A DNA stretch of 28,104 bases from Dorea_D sp963559605 (GCA_963559605.1 CAUWLL010000033.1:1-28104); one strand, 5' to 3'; shown: positions 15,252-24,534, counted from the stretch's first letter. Numbers and translations are program-made. The notes: generated from the sequence alone by a model not told the origin.

Positions 15252-16811
15252 TTAATACATGCCATCTACTATGCGCTTTAATTTTTTCAAATCCCCATCT
15301 AAATGTTTGTACATTTCTACATAATACGGATACAATTTATCATAAGCTTCTACCCATTCATCTACCGGCTGAATAATTTCATTTACCTTTACAATGTTCT
15401 CAACCGCTTTCGTAAGTTCCGGGAATACTCCTACTTTATGTCCCACAATCAACGCATCTCCTACCGGAACATCTCCAGATTTTTCATCCAATAAATAAAC
15501 CGGCATCTTCAACATTGACGCTTTAATCTGAGACCATGTACGACTCTTTGCACCGCCGCCACATATACGAAGCACATTTGCCTTGGCTCCTGATTCTTTT
15601 ACTGTTTCCATAACATGACGAAGCGCATATGCAGTTCCTTCAAAAACAGAACGTACTAACTCGCACCGCTTCATTCCCATACCCATTCCGATAAACATAC
15701 CTCTCGCATACTCATTCCATAAAGGCGCACGCTCTCCTAAAAGATATGGGAAGAAAAACAATCCGCCACTTCCTGGTTTTGCTTCCAATGCCAATTCATT
15801 GAGGTATGTATAGATATTCTTATCATGCGCCTCTGCATACTCTCTTTCTTCTGCTGCCATAGTTTCAATAAACCACTTTAATGCTGCCCCACTTGTCTGA
15901 ATCGGAGCATCAAAAATCCACGGCATGCCGTCAATGGAACATGGTTTTGTTACAACCGGAATATCTGGAGCACTCTTTACGTCACTTCCAACAAACACTA
16001 AAGAAGTAGTACCGGAAGACTCTCCTGCCTCTCCTAATCTACTCATTCCTGTTGCATGCATTGACGCCATCGCATCACTACAACCTGCTACAACCGGAAT
16101 CCCTGCAATTAGTCCAGTCACTTGAGCTGCCTCTTCTGTCACAAAACCAATAATATCATTCACTAGTTGTGGCTTAGGCAATACTTCATCTAAATCAATA
16201 CCTATAACATCAGCAATTTCCTTTGACCATTCCATCGTAGAAATATCTAAGCACTGTGTTCTGGATGCTTGGTCAATATCTGTAGTCATTTTTCCTGTTA
16301 ATTTATAATTGATAAAAGAACTTGCCTGTAAAAAATACGCCGTTTTCGCAAATAATTCTGGTTCATTTTTCTTAAACCACAAAAGTTTATTAGGAAGAAA
16401 CGCTACTGATGGCTGTCCTCCTACAATCTCTACAAAACGATCAAAACCAATTGCGTCTACTATATAATGAAGTTCTGCTGCTGATCGACTGTCTTGATAA
16501 GTCATTGCATTTCTTAATGGATTTCCCTCTTTGTCCACTGGGAGCATAGTTACCGTGTGCGAACTAATACAAATTCCGCGAATCCGCTTAACAACAGCTT
16601 CTCCGGCTTTTTCTGTTAATGCTCTAAAAATTTCTACTGTGTTTTGCCACCACTCATTTGCATCCTGCTCCTGCATATTCGGTCCTGGAGACAAGAATTT
16701 ACTTGGTCTTGAGCTTTCTGCTACCACGGTTCCATCTTCCGCCAGAATAATTGCTTTTATGTTCGTTGTTCCACAATCCATTCCCAATAAATAATTTTCA
16801 ATTTTTGCCAT
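15252..16811 (-). CDS. FGGY-family carbohydrate kinase
   Basis: 519 residues from the ATG at 16811; an in-frame ATG 24 bp upstream is rejected because AAGGCGAGG lies between the two. The N-terminal phosphate-binding motif is GMDCGTTNIKA (10-20), the likely catalytic Asp246 is in AGCSDAMASMHATG, and the C-terminal ATP site is RICGGGAKSRTW. FGGY kinases phosphorylate ketoses or polyols (xylulose, ribulose, fuculose, rhamnulose, erythritol and others); the exact substrate cannot be read from sequence. It is transcribed alone, divergent from the Zn dehydrogenase, from a promoter with the shared operator (16857-16913). With the class II aldolase in the same regulon, a ketose 1-phosphate product is the best guess (inference). 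Confidence 0.9.
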   Translation of the reverse strand: MAKIENYLLGMDCGTTNIKAIILAEDGTVVAESSRPSKFLSPGPNMQEQDANEWWQNTVEIFRALTEKAGEAVVKRIRGICISSHTVTMLPVDKEGNPLRNAMTYQDSRSAAELHYIVDAIGFDRFVEIVGGQPSVAFLPNKLLWFKKNEPELFAKTAYFLQASSFINYKLTGKMTTDIDQASRTQCLDISTMEWSKEIADVIGIDLDEVLPKPQLVNDIIGFVTEEAAQVTGLIAGIPVVAGCSDAMASMHATGMSRLGEAGESSGTTSLVFVGSDVKSAPDIPVVTKPCSIDGMPWIFDAPIQTSGAALKWFIETMAAEEREYAEAHDKNIYTYLNELALEAKPGSGGLFFFPYLLGERAPLWNEYARGMFIGMGMGMKRCELVRSVFEGTAYALRHVMETVKESGAKANVLRICGGGAKSRTWSQIKASMLKMPVYLLDEKSGDVPVGDALIVGHKVGVFPELTKAVENIVKVNEIIQPVDEWVEAYDKLYPYYVEMYKHLDGDLKKLKRIVDGMY

Positions 16812-16856
16812 CTTTATTCCTCGCCTTCTTATCATCTTGATAATTCTTCTAGTTAA

Positions 16857-16913
16857 ACAATAGCAAATCTGCTCATACTTCTCAAAAATGTATTTTCCTT
16901 TTTTTTACGGAAA
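16857..16913 (-). promoter_or_regulatory. Kinase promoter with shared operator
   Basis: Read on the minus strand: TTTCC-N10-GGAAA (16913-16894), 8 bp, -35 TTGAGA (16885-16880), 17 bp, -10 TATTGT (16862-16857). The operator centre falls near -53. The same 57-bp layout recurs at three other promoters in the window. Confidence 0.75.
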
Positions 16914-16935
16914 TTTTCAACATGTTTTAAATCCA

Positions 16936-16992
16936 TTGCCGTTTATATATGGAAATAATCCGTTTGAATCTCTACCTTTTTCTTCCTATACT
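16936..16992 (+). promoter_or_regulatory. Zn-dehydrogenase promoter with shared operator
   Basis: TTGCC-N10-GGAAA (16936-16955), 8 bp, -35 TTGAAT (16964-16969), 17 bp, -10 TATACT (16987-16992). One half-site differs by a base (TTGCC for TTTCC). It lies 22 bp from the kinase operator, so the divergent pair have one site each. Confidence 0.75.
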
Positions 16993-17032
16993 AAACTATG
17001 TAAATTGAAATATAGAAAGGAGCTGTTGTATA

Positions 17033-18079
17033 ATGAAAATGAAAGCAGCATTAATGTACGGACCTAACGATATCCGCGTAGAAGAAACCGACAAACCAAC
17101 TTGTCCGGAAGACGGACTCATCTTAAAGATTATGTCTGTAGGTCTCTGTGGTTCTGATATCCGTAATCTTACCACAGATTCAAGAAAAGGGAACTACCCT
17201 TTTATCTACGGTCACGAAATTGTTGGTTTTGTTGATGAAATTGGTGCAAAAGAAATCAAATATAAAGTAGGCGATCGATTATTTTTATTCCCCGGTACTT
17301 ACTGTATGGAATGCGACGAATGTATTAGCGGACACAGTGAAAATTGTTCAAATACTGCTGTTGCAAAACTTGCAGGAACTGGTGGCTTTGCTCAATATGT
17401 AGCAGTAAGTGGAGAAAAGATTCGCCGTGGCGGAATTTATGAAATTCCGGATGATGTCTCCTTTGATGCAGCAAGTCTTGGAGAACCTCTGACTTCCGTA
17501 TTTGCCTGTCTTGAAAATATAAAAGTCGGTTATCCAGATACGTTAGTAATTATTGGTTCCGGACCAATTGGTTGCTTCATGTCACAACTTGCTAAAATTC
17601 GCGGCGCACAGAAAGTTATTATGATCGACATCAATGAAAGCCGCTTACAAATGTCTAAACAGTTCGGTGTAGATGTCACTATAAACAGTTCCGAAGTTGA
17701 TCCAATTGAAACGGTAAAGGAACTCACCAATGGGAAAGGTGCAGACAAAGTAATCTCCGCTACACCAGTAAATGCAACTCAAACTCAAAGCATCCATATG
17801 GTTAAAAAAGGTGGACTTGTTGTATTTTTTGGAGGTGTTCCAAAAGGATCTATGACAGAACTTGATTGTAATTTAATTCACTACAACAACATTTGGATTA
17901 AAGGACATTTCGGCGCTTCTTACAGTCAGTCAAAACGAGCTTTTCAACTTGCAATTTCACCGAATTTCCCTACAGAGAAATTTGTAACCCATATCCTTCC
18001 TTTAGATCAAATAAATGAAGGTATCAAACTCACAAGAACCGGAGAAGCCATCAAAGTAGTCCTTCATCCTTGGGATTAA
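17033..18079 (+). CDS. Zinc-dependent medium-chain dehydrogenase (polyol/threonine dehydrogenase type)
   Basis: 348 residues. Catalytic zinc ligands C39 (GLCGSDIR), H61-E62 (GHEIVG) and a Glu at 151; structural zinc cysteines C91, C94, C97, C105; Rossmann motif GSGPIG (175-180) followed by an acidic residue in MIDIN, fitting NAD. This MDR family includes sorbitol, L-iditol, galactitol-1-phosphate and threonine dehydrogenases. Start ATG 17033 has AAAGGAG. It is a single-gene unit with its own terminator. In context it may oxidise a polyol to the ketose used by the kinase, since no sugar isomerase is found in the regulon (inference). Confidence 0.9.
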   Translation: MKMKAALMYGPNDIRVEETDKPTCPEDGLILKIMSVGLCGSDIRNLTTDSRKGNYPFIYGHEIVGFVDEIGAKEIKYKVGDRLFLFPGTYCMECDECISGHSENCSNTAVAKLAGTGGFAQYVAVSGEKIRRGGIYEIPDDVSFDAASLGEPLTSVFACLENIKVGYPDTLVIIGSGPIGCFMSQLAKIRGAQKVIMIDINESRLQMSKQFGVDVTINSSEVDPIETVKELTNGKGADKVISATPVNATQTQSIHMVKKGGLVVFFGGVPKGSMTELDCNLIHYNNIWIKGHFGASYSQSKRAFQLAISPNFPTEKFVTHILPLDQINEGIKLTRTGEAIKVVLHPWD

Positions 18080-18123
18080 TTGCTTTTCTAACATAAAAAA
18101 ATCCCTTCATTATTATAAATCAG

Positions 18124-18152
18124 CAAACCACCCATTTCGGGTGGTTTGTTTT
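18124..18152 (+). terminator. Intrinsic terminator after the Zn dehydrogenase
   Basis: CAAACCACCC (18124-18133), loop ATTTC, GGGTGGTTTG (18139-18148), then TTTT. A weaker candidate, CCAGT/ACTGG followed by seven T, lies at 18172-18197. Confidence 0.88.
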
Positions 18153-18209
18153 AAACTATAATCATTTACTACCAGTCTTTATTCACTGGCTTTTTTTCAC
18201 TACATAATG

Positions 18210-18260
18210 AAAGAGCTTCCGCTTTCACGATTATATCACTGTGAAAGTGGAAGCTCTTTT
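18210..18260. terminator. Second strong hairpin between the convergent units
   Basis: AAAGAGCTTCCGCTTTCAC (18210-18228) pairs with GTGAAAGTGGAAGCTCTTT (18241-18259), one G-T pair, and is followed by T/C-rich sequence on the + strand. It stands between the Zn dehydrogenase and the end of the five-gene operon, so it may stop read-through from both sides. Confidence 0.75.
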
Positions 18261-18293
18261 CTCTCTACTACAAAGGTTAAACGCTTTCTCTTA

Positions 18294-19469
18294 TTAACCT
18301 TGGGAATCTAAAGCTTGAGCATCTGTGGTAGGTGCTTTTACACATGCAACGATACCAATCACTGCTAAGGCTACTGCTGACAAAATGAATCGATTGGAAA
18401 TATCATTTCCTAACATATTTGCCAATGGATTTACAACATATGCAGAAATAAAGTTTCCTACATTATAGGTTGCAGACACGATTGCAATTGCAAGTGATGC
18501 TTGCGCCGCTGGGACCATATTGGCTGCAAACGTAACTGCTCCCGGATTTCGAATTGCAAATCCAAATCCTACCACTGCCGCTCCTACGCAGATAACTGGA
18601 AGATTTGTTGAAAATCCTACCATTGCTGTACCTACTGCCATCATAAGAATTGCGACACCAATGGTGAAACGTTTGAATAATTTTACTGTATTTCCAAGAA
18701 CTAAACCACCAAGAATACCAATTACCTGCATAATGGAAGCCACTGTTCCTGCTGTACTTGCATCACCAATTCCTTTACGGTCAATGTACATTGCTATATT
18801 TGTGTTGAAAGTTGCTACAAAAACACCTGTAATCAAGCAAAGTGCACCGAAATAAATCATACTTCCAGAAATACCTCCACTTGCTTTCTCTTCTTTTGCA
18901 ACAACTTCTCCCTTCGGAACAGTCAATGCTACAATAAGAAGAATCGGAATACAGATTAAAAATACAAGATATCCTCTCTTCCATCCTGCCATTGCTGTAA
19001 AAAGACCGGATCCTTTTGCAATAATTGTTCCACCGATGCTTACAAAAATGGACTGAAATCCCATAACCCTTGACTTCTCAAGCCCTGTAAAATAATCAGA
19101 AATCAATGAAGAACTTACAACAACTACAAGGGAAAGTCCTGCTCCAATTACAATACTTGCAGCATATAACATCCAGAGCTTTGAATTTAGTACTTGTGGC
19201 ATAAGACCGCCAATAAGCATTAAAACAGTACCAATAAGTGCGATATCTCTTTTAGTAATTTTAGGTTCCATCAATGGTTCTAACAACATCATTGGGAGTG
19301 TTGTCAAGTTAATTAGTGTCAATACAATCTGAATCGCTGAATCTGTTGCATCCGGGAAAAATTTCCCCACTTCTGCAAGAATCGGTGCTAATGCACTATT
19401 ACAAGCCATTGTCAGAGACATTACCAAAAGGCCTGCTGCAATTACTTTTTTGTTCTTTCCTTTTTCCAT
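18294..19469 (-). CDS. MFS transporter (last gene of the aldolase operon)
   Basis: 391 residues with about 12 hydrophobic segments and a short central cytoplasmic loop (VPKGEVVAKEEKASGG), the general layout of the major facilitator superfamily. The first helix begins VIAAGLLVMSLTMACNSALAPIL. The motif after helix 2 is degenerate. Substrate cannot be deduced; uptake of the pathway's substrate or export of a product are both possible. Start ATG 19469 has AAAGGAGAA, 30 bp after the hydroxyacid dehydrogenase stop. It is unrelated in sequence feel to the other MFS protein at 26567, so the regulon has two different carriers. Confidence 0.88.
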   Translation of the reverse strand: MEKGKNKKVIAAGLLVMSLTMACNSALAPILAEVGKFFPDATDSAIQIVLTLINLTTLPMMLLEPLMEPKITKRDIALIGTVLMLIGGLMPQVLNSKLWMLYAASIVIGAGLSLVVVVSSSLISDYFTGLEKSRVMGFQSIFVSIGGTIIAKGSGLFTAMAGWKRGYLVFLICIPILLIVALTVPKGEVVAKEEKASGGISGSMIYFGALCLITGVFVATFNTNIAMYIDRKGIGDASTAGTVASIMQVIGILGGLVLGNTVKLFKRFTIGVAILMMAVGTAMVGFSTNLPVICVGAAVVGFGFAIRNPGAVTFAANMVPAAQASLAIAIVSATYNVGNFISAYVVNPLANMLGNDISNRFILSAVALAVIGIVACVKAPTTDAQALDSQG

Positions 19470-19499
19470 TTCTCATTCTCCTTTATGCTATGTATCTTT

Positions 19500-20549
19500 T
19501 TATCTTTTCCAAATATATTTTCTTTCATTTCCTTCTAAATAGGCTAAAACTTCCTGTGCCATCATCTCACCTGACCAGTTATCTACATCTGTTGTAAGGC
19601 CTGCCATATGAGGAGTACATACCACATTTCTCATAGACAAAAGCGGATGATTTGCCGGTACCGGCTCCTGCCAGTAAACATCTACTGCCGCTCCACCAAT
19701 CGTTTTGTTTTGGAGTGCTTCTACGAAATCTTTCTGATCAATGACTGCCGCTCTGGCTGTATTGATTACAATAGCTGTTGGTTTCATCTTAGAGAACCAG
19801 TCTTTATTGACAATTCCTTTTGTTGCCTCTACAACTGGGAGGTGAATACTGATCATATCACTTTCTGCAAGCATCGTATCAAGATCTACTGCTCTGGCTC
19901 CATCCACTTCAATTCTGTCAGCCGGAAGATATGGATCATATGCAAGAATCTCCATTCCAAATGCTTTCGCTCTCACCGCTACTTCACGACCAATCGCTCC
20001 ATATCCTGCAATACCAAGTTTTTTACCATAAAGCTCAAAACCAATACCGTAATCGGTGAATGGGTGGTTTTCATCCAACGGTCCAAACGTAACATTTTTT
20101 ACATCTGGAACATTATAAATATCGTCTACAGCCGGTCCTACATGTTCTCCTTTAGCAAGTCCGGTGCTGCTTAATGTCAGTTTTCTGGCAACCGCGATCA
20201 TTAATCCGATATTAAATTCTGCAACTGCCACACGGTTTCTGCCTGGTGTATAGGAAAGCTGAAGTCCTGCTGCCTTGATTGCTTCATTGTCAACAGTTAC
20301 CGGAGTTCCTTTGGCTACACCGATAAATTTCATACCAGATTCTACCCAAGCATTGATAGTATCTGTTCCTGCATATTCATCTCCAAGCACAACCACTTCA
20401 AAACCTTTACACTCTTCCTTTGTCTGCTCCTCCGGCGCATTACCTTTCCCATGTTTCAACTCACCGGCAATTGTAATATCACAATATTTTTCAATTTCCT
20501 GCATACGCTTTTCTGGAAGCTTAGTACACAAAACCATTTTCTTTTTCAT
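19500..20549 (-). CDS. D-2-hydroxyacid dehydrogenase family protein
   Basis: 349 residues. NAD-binding motif GYGAIG (182-187) with D205 (AYDPYLP) fitting NAD; catalytic residues Arg266 (NTARAAVID), Glu295 (VYWQEP) and His314 (TPHMAGLT) are all present. The family reduces 2-keto acids or oxidises D-2-hydroxyacids (glycerate, lactate, phosphoglycerate). A stretch at about 130-172, between the substrate and NAD domains, is longer than usual. There is no ACT domain, so it is not a regulated serA. Start ATG 20549 with AAAGGAG. Fourth gene of the leftward operon; its substrate in the pathway is unknown, perhaps an acid derived from the aldolase product. Confidence 0.9.
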   Translation of the reverse strand: MKKKMVLCTKLPEKRMQEIEKYCDITIAGELKHGKGNAPEEQTKEECKGFEVVVLGDEYAGTDTINAWVESGMKFIGVAKGTPVTVDNEAIKAAGLQLSYTPGRNRVAVAEFNIGLMIAVARKLTLSSTGLAKGEHVGPAVDDIYNVPDVKNVTFGPLDENHPFTDYGIGFELYGKKLGIAGYGAIGREVAVRAKAFGMEILAYDPYLPADRIEVDGARAVDLDTMLAESDMISIHLPVVEATKGIVNKDWFSKMKPTAIVINTARAAVIDQKDFVEALQNKTIGGAAVDVYWQEPVPANHPLLSMRNVVCTPHMAGLTTDVDNWSGEMMAQEVLAYLEGNERKYIWKR

Positions 20550-20599
20550 TGTTTATCTCCTTTCGGCGGTTCTCAACAAACCGCCATGTTTTGTTATTT

Positions 20600-22567
20600 T
20601 TAAACAAGCAATGCACTGTAATAAGCGGTGTTCATTGCATCATAGATCTTTCCGACCTTTTTACAGTCACCGATAATGTAATATTCGTCTACAATATCCG
20701 TTAAGGCGTCAACCTTATCATAAGGGGATGCAAAGCCCAAGGCACAAACAACACTGTCGGCTTCTACCAAAATCTCTTTTCCATCTTGTTCGCAGAGCAC
20801 TCCCTCCGGTACAATTTCTTTTACCTTCGTGTTAACCAGGCATTTCGCTGCTTTTTCGACTTCCGGCATTAGTCCTCCACGATAAAATGAGTTTACTTCT
20901 TCTGCAATTGTAGATTTCATTTCTACAATTGTACATTCTTTTCCTTCGTGAGCAAAACCAACTGAACCTTCCGCTCCTACAAGACCGCCTCCCATAAATA
21001 CGACTCTCTTTCCTAGTTTCTCAGGATGTAATTCGGCATCAATAGCCATTATTACATTTTCGGAATCTATACCTTTAATTGGAGGGCAAAGTTCTTTCGA
21101 ACCAATTGCTACAAATAAAGTATCTGGATTAAACGCTTTGACATATTCCGGTGTCACTTCTTGATTCAATATTACCTGAACTCCCGCTTGTTTCGTTCTT
21201 CTCTCTAACACTTCGATTAATTTTCGAATATCCTCTTTAAAATAAGCTGCGCCTGCCGGATGAAGATTTCCACCAAGGCGATCTGCTTTTTCTGCCAAAG
21301 TAACTTCATGTCCCCTTAACGCCAGTGTAATAGCGGCTTCCATACCTGCCGGACCTCCGCCTGCAACAAGAACTTTTTTCTTTCTTTTCGGCGCTTTTTG
21401 TGGAAGCTTCGCACGAAGTTGTTCACCCATAGTTGGATTGACTGCACATTTTACCATTTCCAACTCACCAGTCGCTCCAAAGCATTCATAGCACCGAAGA
21501 CATGGAGTAATATCATCCGCTTCATCATTATATGCTTTCTTAGGAAGATATGGATCAGCAAGGCTTGCTCTTCCCAGTTCTACTACGTCCGCCTGTCCAC
21601 TTGCAATAATCTCTTCCATTTGTGCTGGATCATTTAAAGATCCTACACAAGCAACCGGTGTTTTTACATGCTTTTTAATTTCTGCCGCAAGATAAACATT
21701 TACTCCTCGCTTATAAAATGCCGAGGGGTGTGTCCTACAAAACACATCCGGATCTTCATGATTTCCACAGGATACGTTGATTAAATCCACCTTATCATCA
21801 ATCATCTCAGCAACTTTAATGCAATCTTCAAGACCAAGTCCTTTTTCTGTTAAATCATCTCCCGAAATTCTTGCTTCGATCGGGAACTGTGGTCCCACTG
21901 CTTTTCGCACTGCATCTAATGCCAGCAGGAAAAATCTTGCACGATTCTCTAAAGATCCACCAAATTCATCTGTTCGTTTATTCCATACCGGAGAAAGGAA
22001 TTGGGAAAATAACCATCCATGAGCTGCATGTACTTGTACCATGTCAAAGCCGGTCTCTTTACATAACTTCGCAGCTTTTCCATACGATTCAATAATTTCG
22101 TATACCATCTCATTTGGCATTTCCTGTACTTCTCCGGCAGGCATTGTCATTGTACTTGGGCCATATGCAACCTGACAGGTGTCTACATCCCCGCCTACAC
22201 TTGCCAGCCCTCCATACATTCCTCCGTGAGATAGCTGGATATTAGCATAAGCTCCGGCATCGTGGATTGCTCTTGCAGCCTCTGTCATTCCTTGACGCAC
22301 ACCAAATGCATCTAGCTGAAGTTGTTTATTGTGAGATTTTCCCGTAGCAGAATGTACAATCGCCTCTCCATATGTTACAACCCCGGCTCCACCCATTGCC
22401 TTTTCTTCCAGATACGCAATCATTTCCGGGGTAAAATGACCATTTAAATCAATCATACTAGGACTGGTTGGGGCGCATATGATTCGGTTTTTCATCTTAA
22501 TATTTCCAATTCTTAAAGGGGAAAACAGATGTGGATATCGCTTTCCACACTTACACTTCTCACTCAT
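20600..22567 (-). CDS. OYE-type NADH:flavin oxidoreductase with 4Fe-4S and FAD/NAD domains
   Basis: 655 residues from the ATG at 22567 (AAAGGAGAG); the longer ORF to 22612 would overlap the preceding gene and is rejected. Order of parts: N-terminal CKC, an Old Yellow Enzyme barrel (about 12-345) with VHAAHGWLFSQFLSP (179-193) and FGGSLENRARF, four cluster cysteines at about 356, 359, 362 and 374 (C-x2-C-x2-C-x11-C), then a nucleotide-binding half starting GGGPAGMEAA (about 403). This is the architecture of 2,4-dienoyl-CoA reductase, trimethylamine dehydrogenase and the bile-acid enzymes BaiCD/BaiH. Such enzymes usually reduce an activated C=C bond. Its presence in a sugar-type operon is unusual; substrate unknown. 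Confidence 0.9.
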   Translation of the reverse strand: MSEKCKCGKRYPHLFSPLRIGNIKMKNRIICAPTSPSMIDLNGHFTPEMIAYLEEKAMGGAGVVTYGEAIVHSATGKSHNKQLQLDAFGVRQGMTEAARAIHDAGAYANIQLSHGGMYGGLASVGGDVDTCQVAYGPSTMTMPAGEVQEMPNEMVYEIIESYGKAAKLCKETGFDMVQVHAAHGWLFSQFLSPVWNKRTDEFGGSLENRARFFLLALDAVRKAVGPQFPIEARISGDDLTEKGLGLEDCIKVAEMIDDKVDLINVSCGNHEDPDVFCRTHPSAFYKRGVNVYLAAEIKKHVKTPVACVGSLNDPAQMEEIIASGQADVVELGRASLADPYLPKKAYNDEADDITPCLRCYECFGATGELEMVKCAVNPTMGEQLRAKLPQKAPKRKKKVLVAGGGPAGMEAAITLALRGHEVTLAEKADRLGGNLHPAGAAYFKEDIRKLIEVLERRTKQAGVQVILNQEVTPEYVKAFNPDTLFVAIGSKELCPPIKGIDSENVIMAIDAELHPEKLGKRVVFMGGGLVGAEGSVGFAHEGKECTIVEMKSTIAEEVNSFYRGGLMPEVEKAAKCLVNTKVKEIVPEGVLCEQDGKEILVEADSVVCALGFASPYDKVDALTDIVDEYYIIGDCKKVGKIYDAMNTAYYSALLV

Positions 22568-22580
22568 GTTTCTCTCTCCT

Positions 22581-23726
22581 TTACATTGCTTTACGAAGAA
22601 TATCCAAAACATCTTCTTTTGTTACACCCTGTTTTGGATTGAAGCCAAGAACAGGTTCTTTTAAGACATCATCAGCTAACATTGAAAGATCTTCTTCTTT
22701 AATTCCCTGTTCCGATAAAGTTTTAATTCCTAATGTTTTTGTTAATTTTAGCAATTCCTTAGAAAGGAGAAGTTTGTCTTCATCTAAATTTCCAGAAACC
22801 GGAAGCTGTATTGCTTTCGCAAGTTCTACCATCTTCTCCGGACAACTATCTGCATTATATTCCATAACATAAGGAAGTACTGTAGCGTTAGCCATTCCGT
22901 GTGCCAAGTGAAAGTGTGCACTTAATGTATGCGCAATTCCATGTACCAATCCAAGATTCGCATTAGAGAATCCAAAACCTGCTATAATACATCCCAACAT
23001 CATTTGCTCTCTTGCCTGCATATCATTTCCATCTGCAACTGCTTTTGGAAGATTCTCATAAAAAATTTGAAGACCTTTTAAAGAATGATACTCTGTAAGA
23101 GGTGTTGACATATTTGAAATGTAACTTTCTACTGCATGAGTAATAGCATCCATTCCTGTTGCAGCTGTAACTGACGGTGGCATTGTACGAGTAAATTCCG
23201 GATCTGCAATTACCTTATCTGCTACAATTTTATTGTCAATAATTACATATTTACATACTGCCTCTGTATCAGTTAACGCAACTACATTTGTAATTTCGCT
23301 TGAAGTTCCGGCTGTTGTAGGAATTGCGATCAAAGGGAGTACTGCTTCCTTGACCATACCAATACCACCATATTGTCCGATAGGACCCGGATTTGTCATT
23401 AAAATATTTACTGCTTTTGTGAGATCAATACTACTTCCTCCTCCAACAGCAACAAACACATCAATATTTTCTTTTTTGGCAATCTCAGCTGCCTCTTCTA
23501 CAACTTCATTGGTCGGATTTGGAATAACTCCATCGAACACTGTAATTTTTACATCCGCTTTCTCAATTTCTTCCAATACTTTCGTTGCAATTCCAGCCAT
23601 CTTAACTCCTGCGTCATATACAACCATTACATTTTTGGCTTTATATTCTTTTAAAATTTCCGGTAATTTCTTTGCTGCATCTTTGCCGAATACAACATTG
23701 CTGCTTACAAAAAATTCGCTTGCCAT
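22581..23726 (-). CDS. Iron-containing alcohol dehydrogenase (group III)
   Basis: 381 residues, usual length. NAD-binding GGGSSID (95-101); iron ligands D193, H197 (GMDAITHAVESYIS), H262 and H276 (LVHGIAHTLSAHFHLAHGMANA) are all present. The family includes lactaldehyde reductase FucO, 1,3-propanediol dehydrogenase and butanol dehydrogenases. Start ATG 23726 with GGGAGGAA. It lies 36 bp after the class II aldolase and 13 bp before the flavoenzyme. The usual pairing of FucO with FucA suggests it reduces the aldehyde released by the aldolase, re-oxidising NADH under anaerobic conditions (inference). Confidence 0.93.
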   Translation of the reverse strand: MASEFFVSSNVVFGKDAAKKLPEILKEYKAKNVMVVYDAGVKMAGIATKVLEEIEKADVKITVFDGVIPNPTNEVVEEAAEIAKKENIDVFVAVGGGSSIDLTKAVNILMTNPGPIGQYGGIGMVKEAVLPLIAIPTTAGTSSEITNVVALTDTEAVCKYVIIDNKIVADKVIADPEFTRTMPPSVTAATGMDAITHAVESYISNMSTPLTEYHSLKGLQIFYENLPKAVADGNDMQAREQMMLGCIIAGFGFSNANLGLVHGIAHTLSAHFHLAHGMANATVLPYVMEYNADSCPEKMVELAKAIQLPVSGNLDEDKLLLSKELLKLTKTLGIKTLSEQGIKEEDLSMLADDVLKEPVLGFNPKQGVTKEDVLDILRKAM

Positions 23727-23762
23727 CTCATGCTTCCTCCCTTTCTGGTTTATCTATATTTT

Positions 23763-24407
23763 TTATACCGCTTGATCCGCAGCAATTAATTCTTTCATTT
23801 TCTTTACGCCTTCTTCTGGCATTGGCTCGTATGTACCAAGAAGTTTAGCATAAAGTGTTGTAACTGCCATTTCTTCTGTATACTCTGTTGCTGCCATTGC
23901 TGCTTTCATATTTTTTCCGCAGCAAAACATTCCATGATTTTTAATCAGAACAGATCTTCCATCTTTTCCTAATGCTTCTACAACTTTATCAGCAACCTCA
24001 TCACTTCCCGGCATTGTAAATGGTACGATTCCTACTGGCACAAATTCACACTGTGGCGGAGTAATTGGTTTTAACTCTGCATCATCACCCATTGCCATAA
24101 TGGTTGCATTCATTGCATGTGTATGAACCGTAGCTTTCACATCCGGTCTTGCACGAAGAACAGCTGTATGCATTGGTACTTCTGAAGATGGTTTATAATT
24201 TCCCTCTAACCATTTTCCGTTCAGATCAACAATTGCTATATCTTCCAATGTCATTCCTTTATATGGAATTCCACTTGGTGTAATTGCTACTACATCATCT
24301 TCGTCATCTCTTAATGCGATATTACCAGAAGTTCCTTTGATCAACCCCTGATCTACTGCATCTAAAATCGCATCTAATACCTGTTTTCTAATTTTTTCAT
24401 ATTTCAT
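23763..24407 (-). CDS. Class II aldolase (L-fuculose-phosphate aldolase type)
   Basis: 214 residues, one fewer than E. coli FucA. The zinc ligands H95, H97 (VHTHAMNA) and H158 (KNHGMFCCG) and the catalytic Glu76 (SSEVPMH) are in place; GTSGN (25-29) and TPSGIPY (43-49) form the phosphate site. FucA cleaves L-fuculose 1-phosphate to DHAP and L-lactaldehyde; related enzymes cut rhamnulose-, ribulose- or 5-deoxyribulose-phosphates, and ribulose-5-phosphate 4-epimerase is homologous. Start ATG 24407 with AAGGAGGT. First gene of the five-gene operon, with an operator-bearing promoter at 24438-24494. Aldolase is preferred over epimerase because of the adjacent Fe-ADH. Confidence 0.9.
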   Translation of the reverse strand: MKYEKIRKQVLDAILDAVDQGLIKGTSGNIALRDDEDDVVAITPSGIPYKGMTLEDIAIVDLNGKWLEGNYKPSSEVPMHTAVLRARPDVKATVHTHAMNATIMAMGDDAELKPITPPQCEFVPVGIVPFTMPGSDEVADKVVEALGKDGRSVLIKNHGMFCCGKNMKAAMAATEYTEEMAVTTLYAKLLGTYEPMPEEGVKKMKELIAADQAV

Positions 24408-24437
24408 AATTTGTGTACCTCCTTGCTTTATACTGAT

Positions 24438-24494
24438 ATTCTAGTATAGGGTTCCCAGTTCATCAAACAGAGAATTTCCGTATATAAAAGGAAA
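24438..24494 (-). promoter_or_regulatory. Aldolase-operon promoter with shared operator
   Basis: Read on the minus strand: TTTCC-N10-GGAAA (24494-24475), 8 bp, -35 TTGATG (24466-24461), 17 bp, -10 TAGAAT (24443-24438). Same layout as the kinase, Zn-dehydrogenase and second MFS promoters. Confidence 0.78.
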
Positions 24495-24505
24495 AGTATT
24501 TTCTA

Positions 24506-24534
24506 TTGACTTTCAAGCCCACTCTATCTATTAT
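24506..24534 (+). promoter_or_regulatory. Promoter of the PRD regulator gene
   Basis: TTGACT (24506-24511), 17 bp, TATTAT (24529-24534): a near-consensus vegetative promoter that should not need an activator. The aldolase operator ends 11 bp upstream, so the regulator could modulate its own gene. Confidence 0.7.

Noticed and set aside
16836..17032. Catabolite-response (cre) elements in the divergent kinase/dehydrogenase region
   Set aside because: No match to TGwAAnCGnTnwCA was found; the palindromes present are the TTTCC/GGAAA operators.
22568..22612. Longer start for the flavoenzyme (MFWIFF...)
   Set aside because: It would overlap the end of the Fe-ADH gene and has no ribosome binding site; the ATG at 22567 has AAAGGAGAG.
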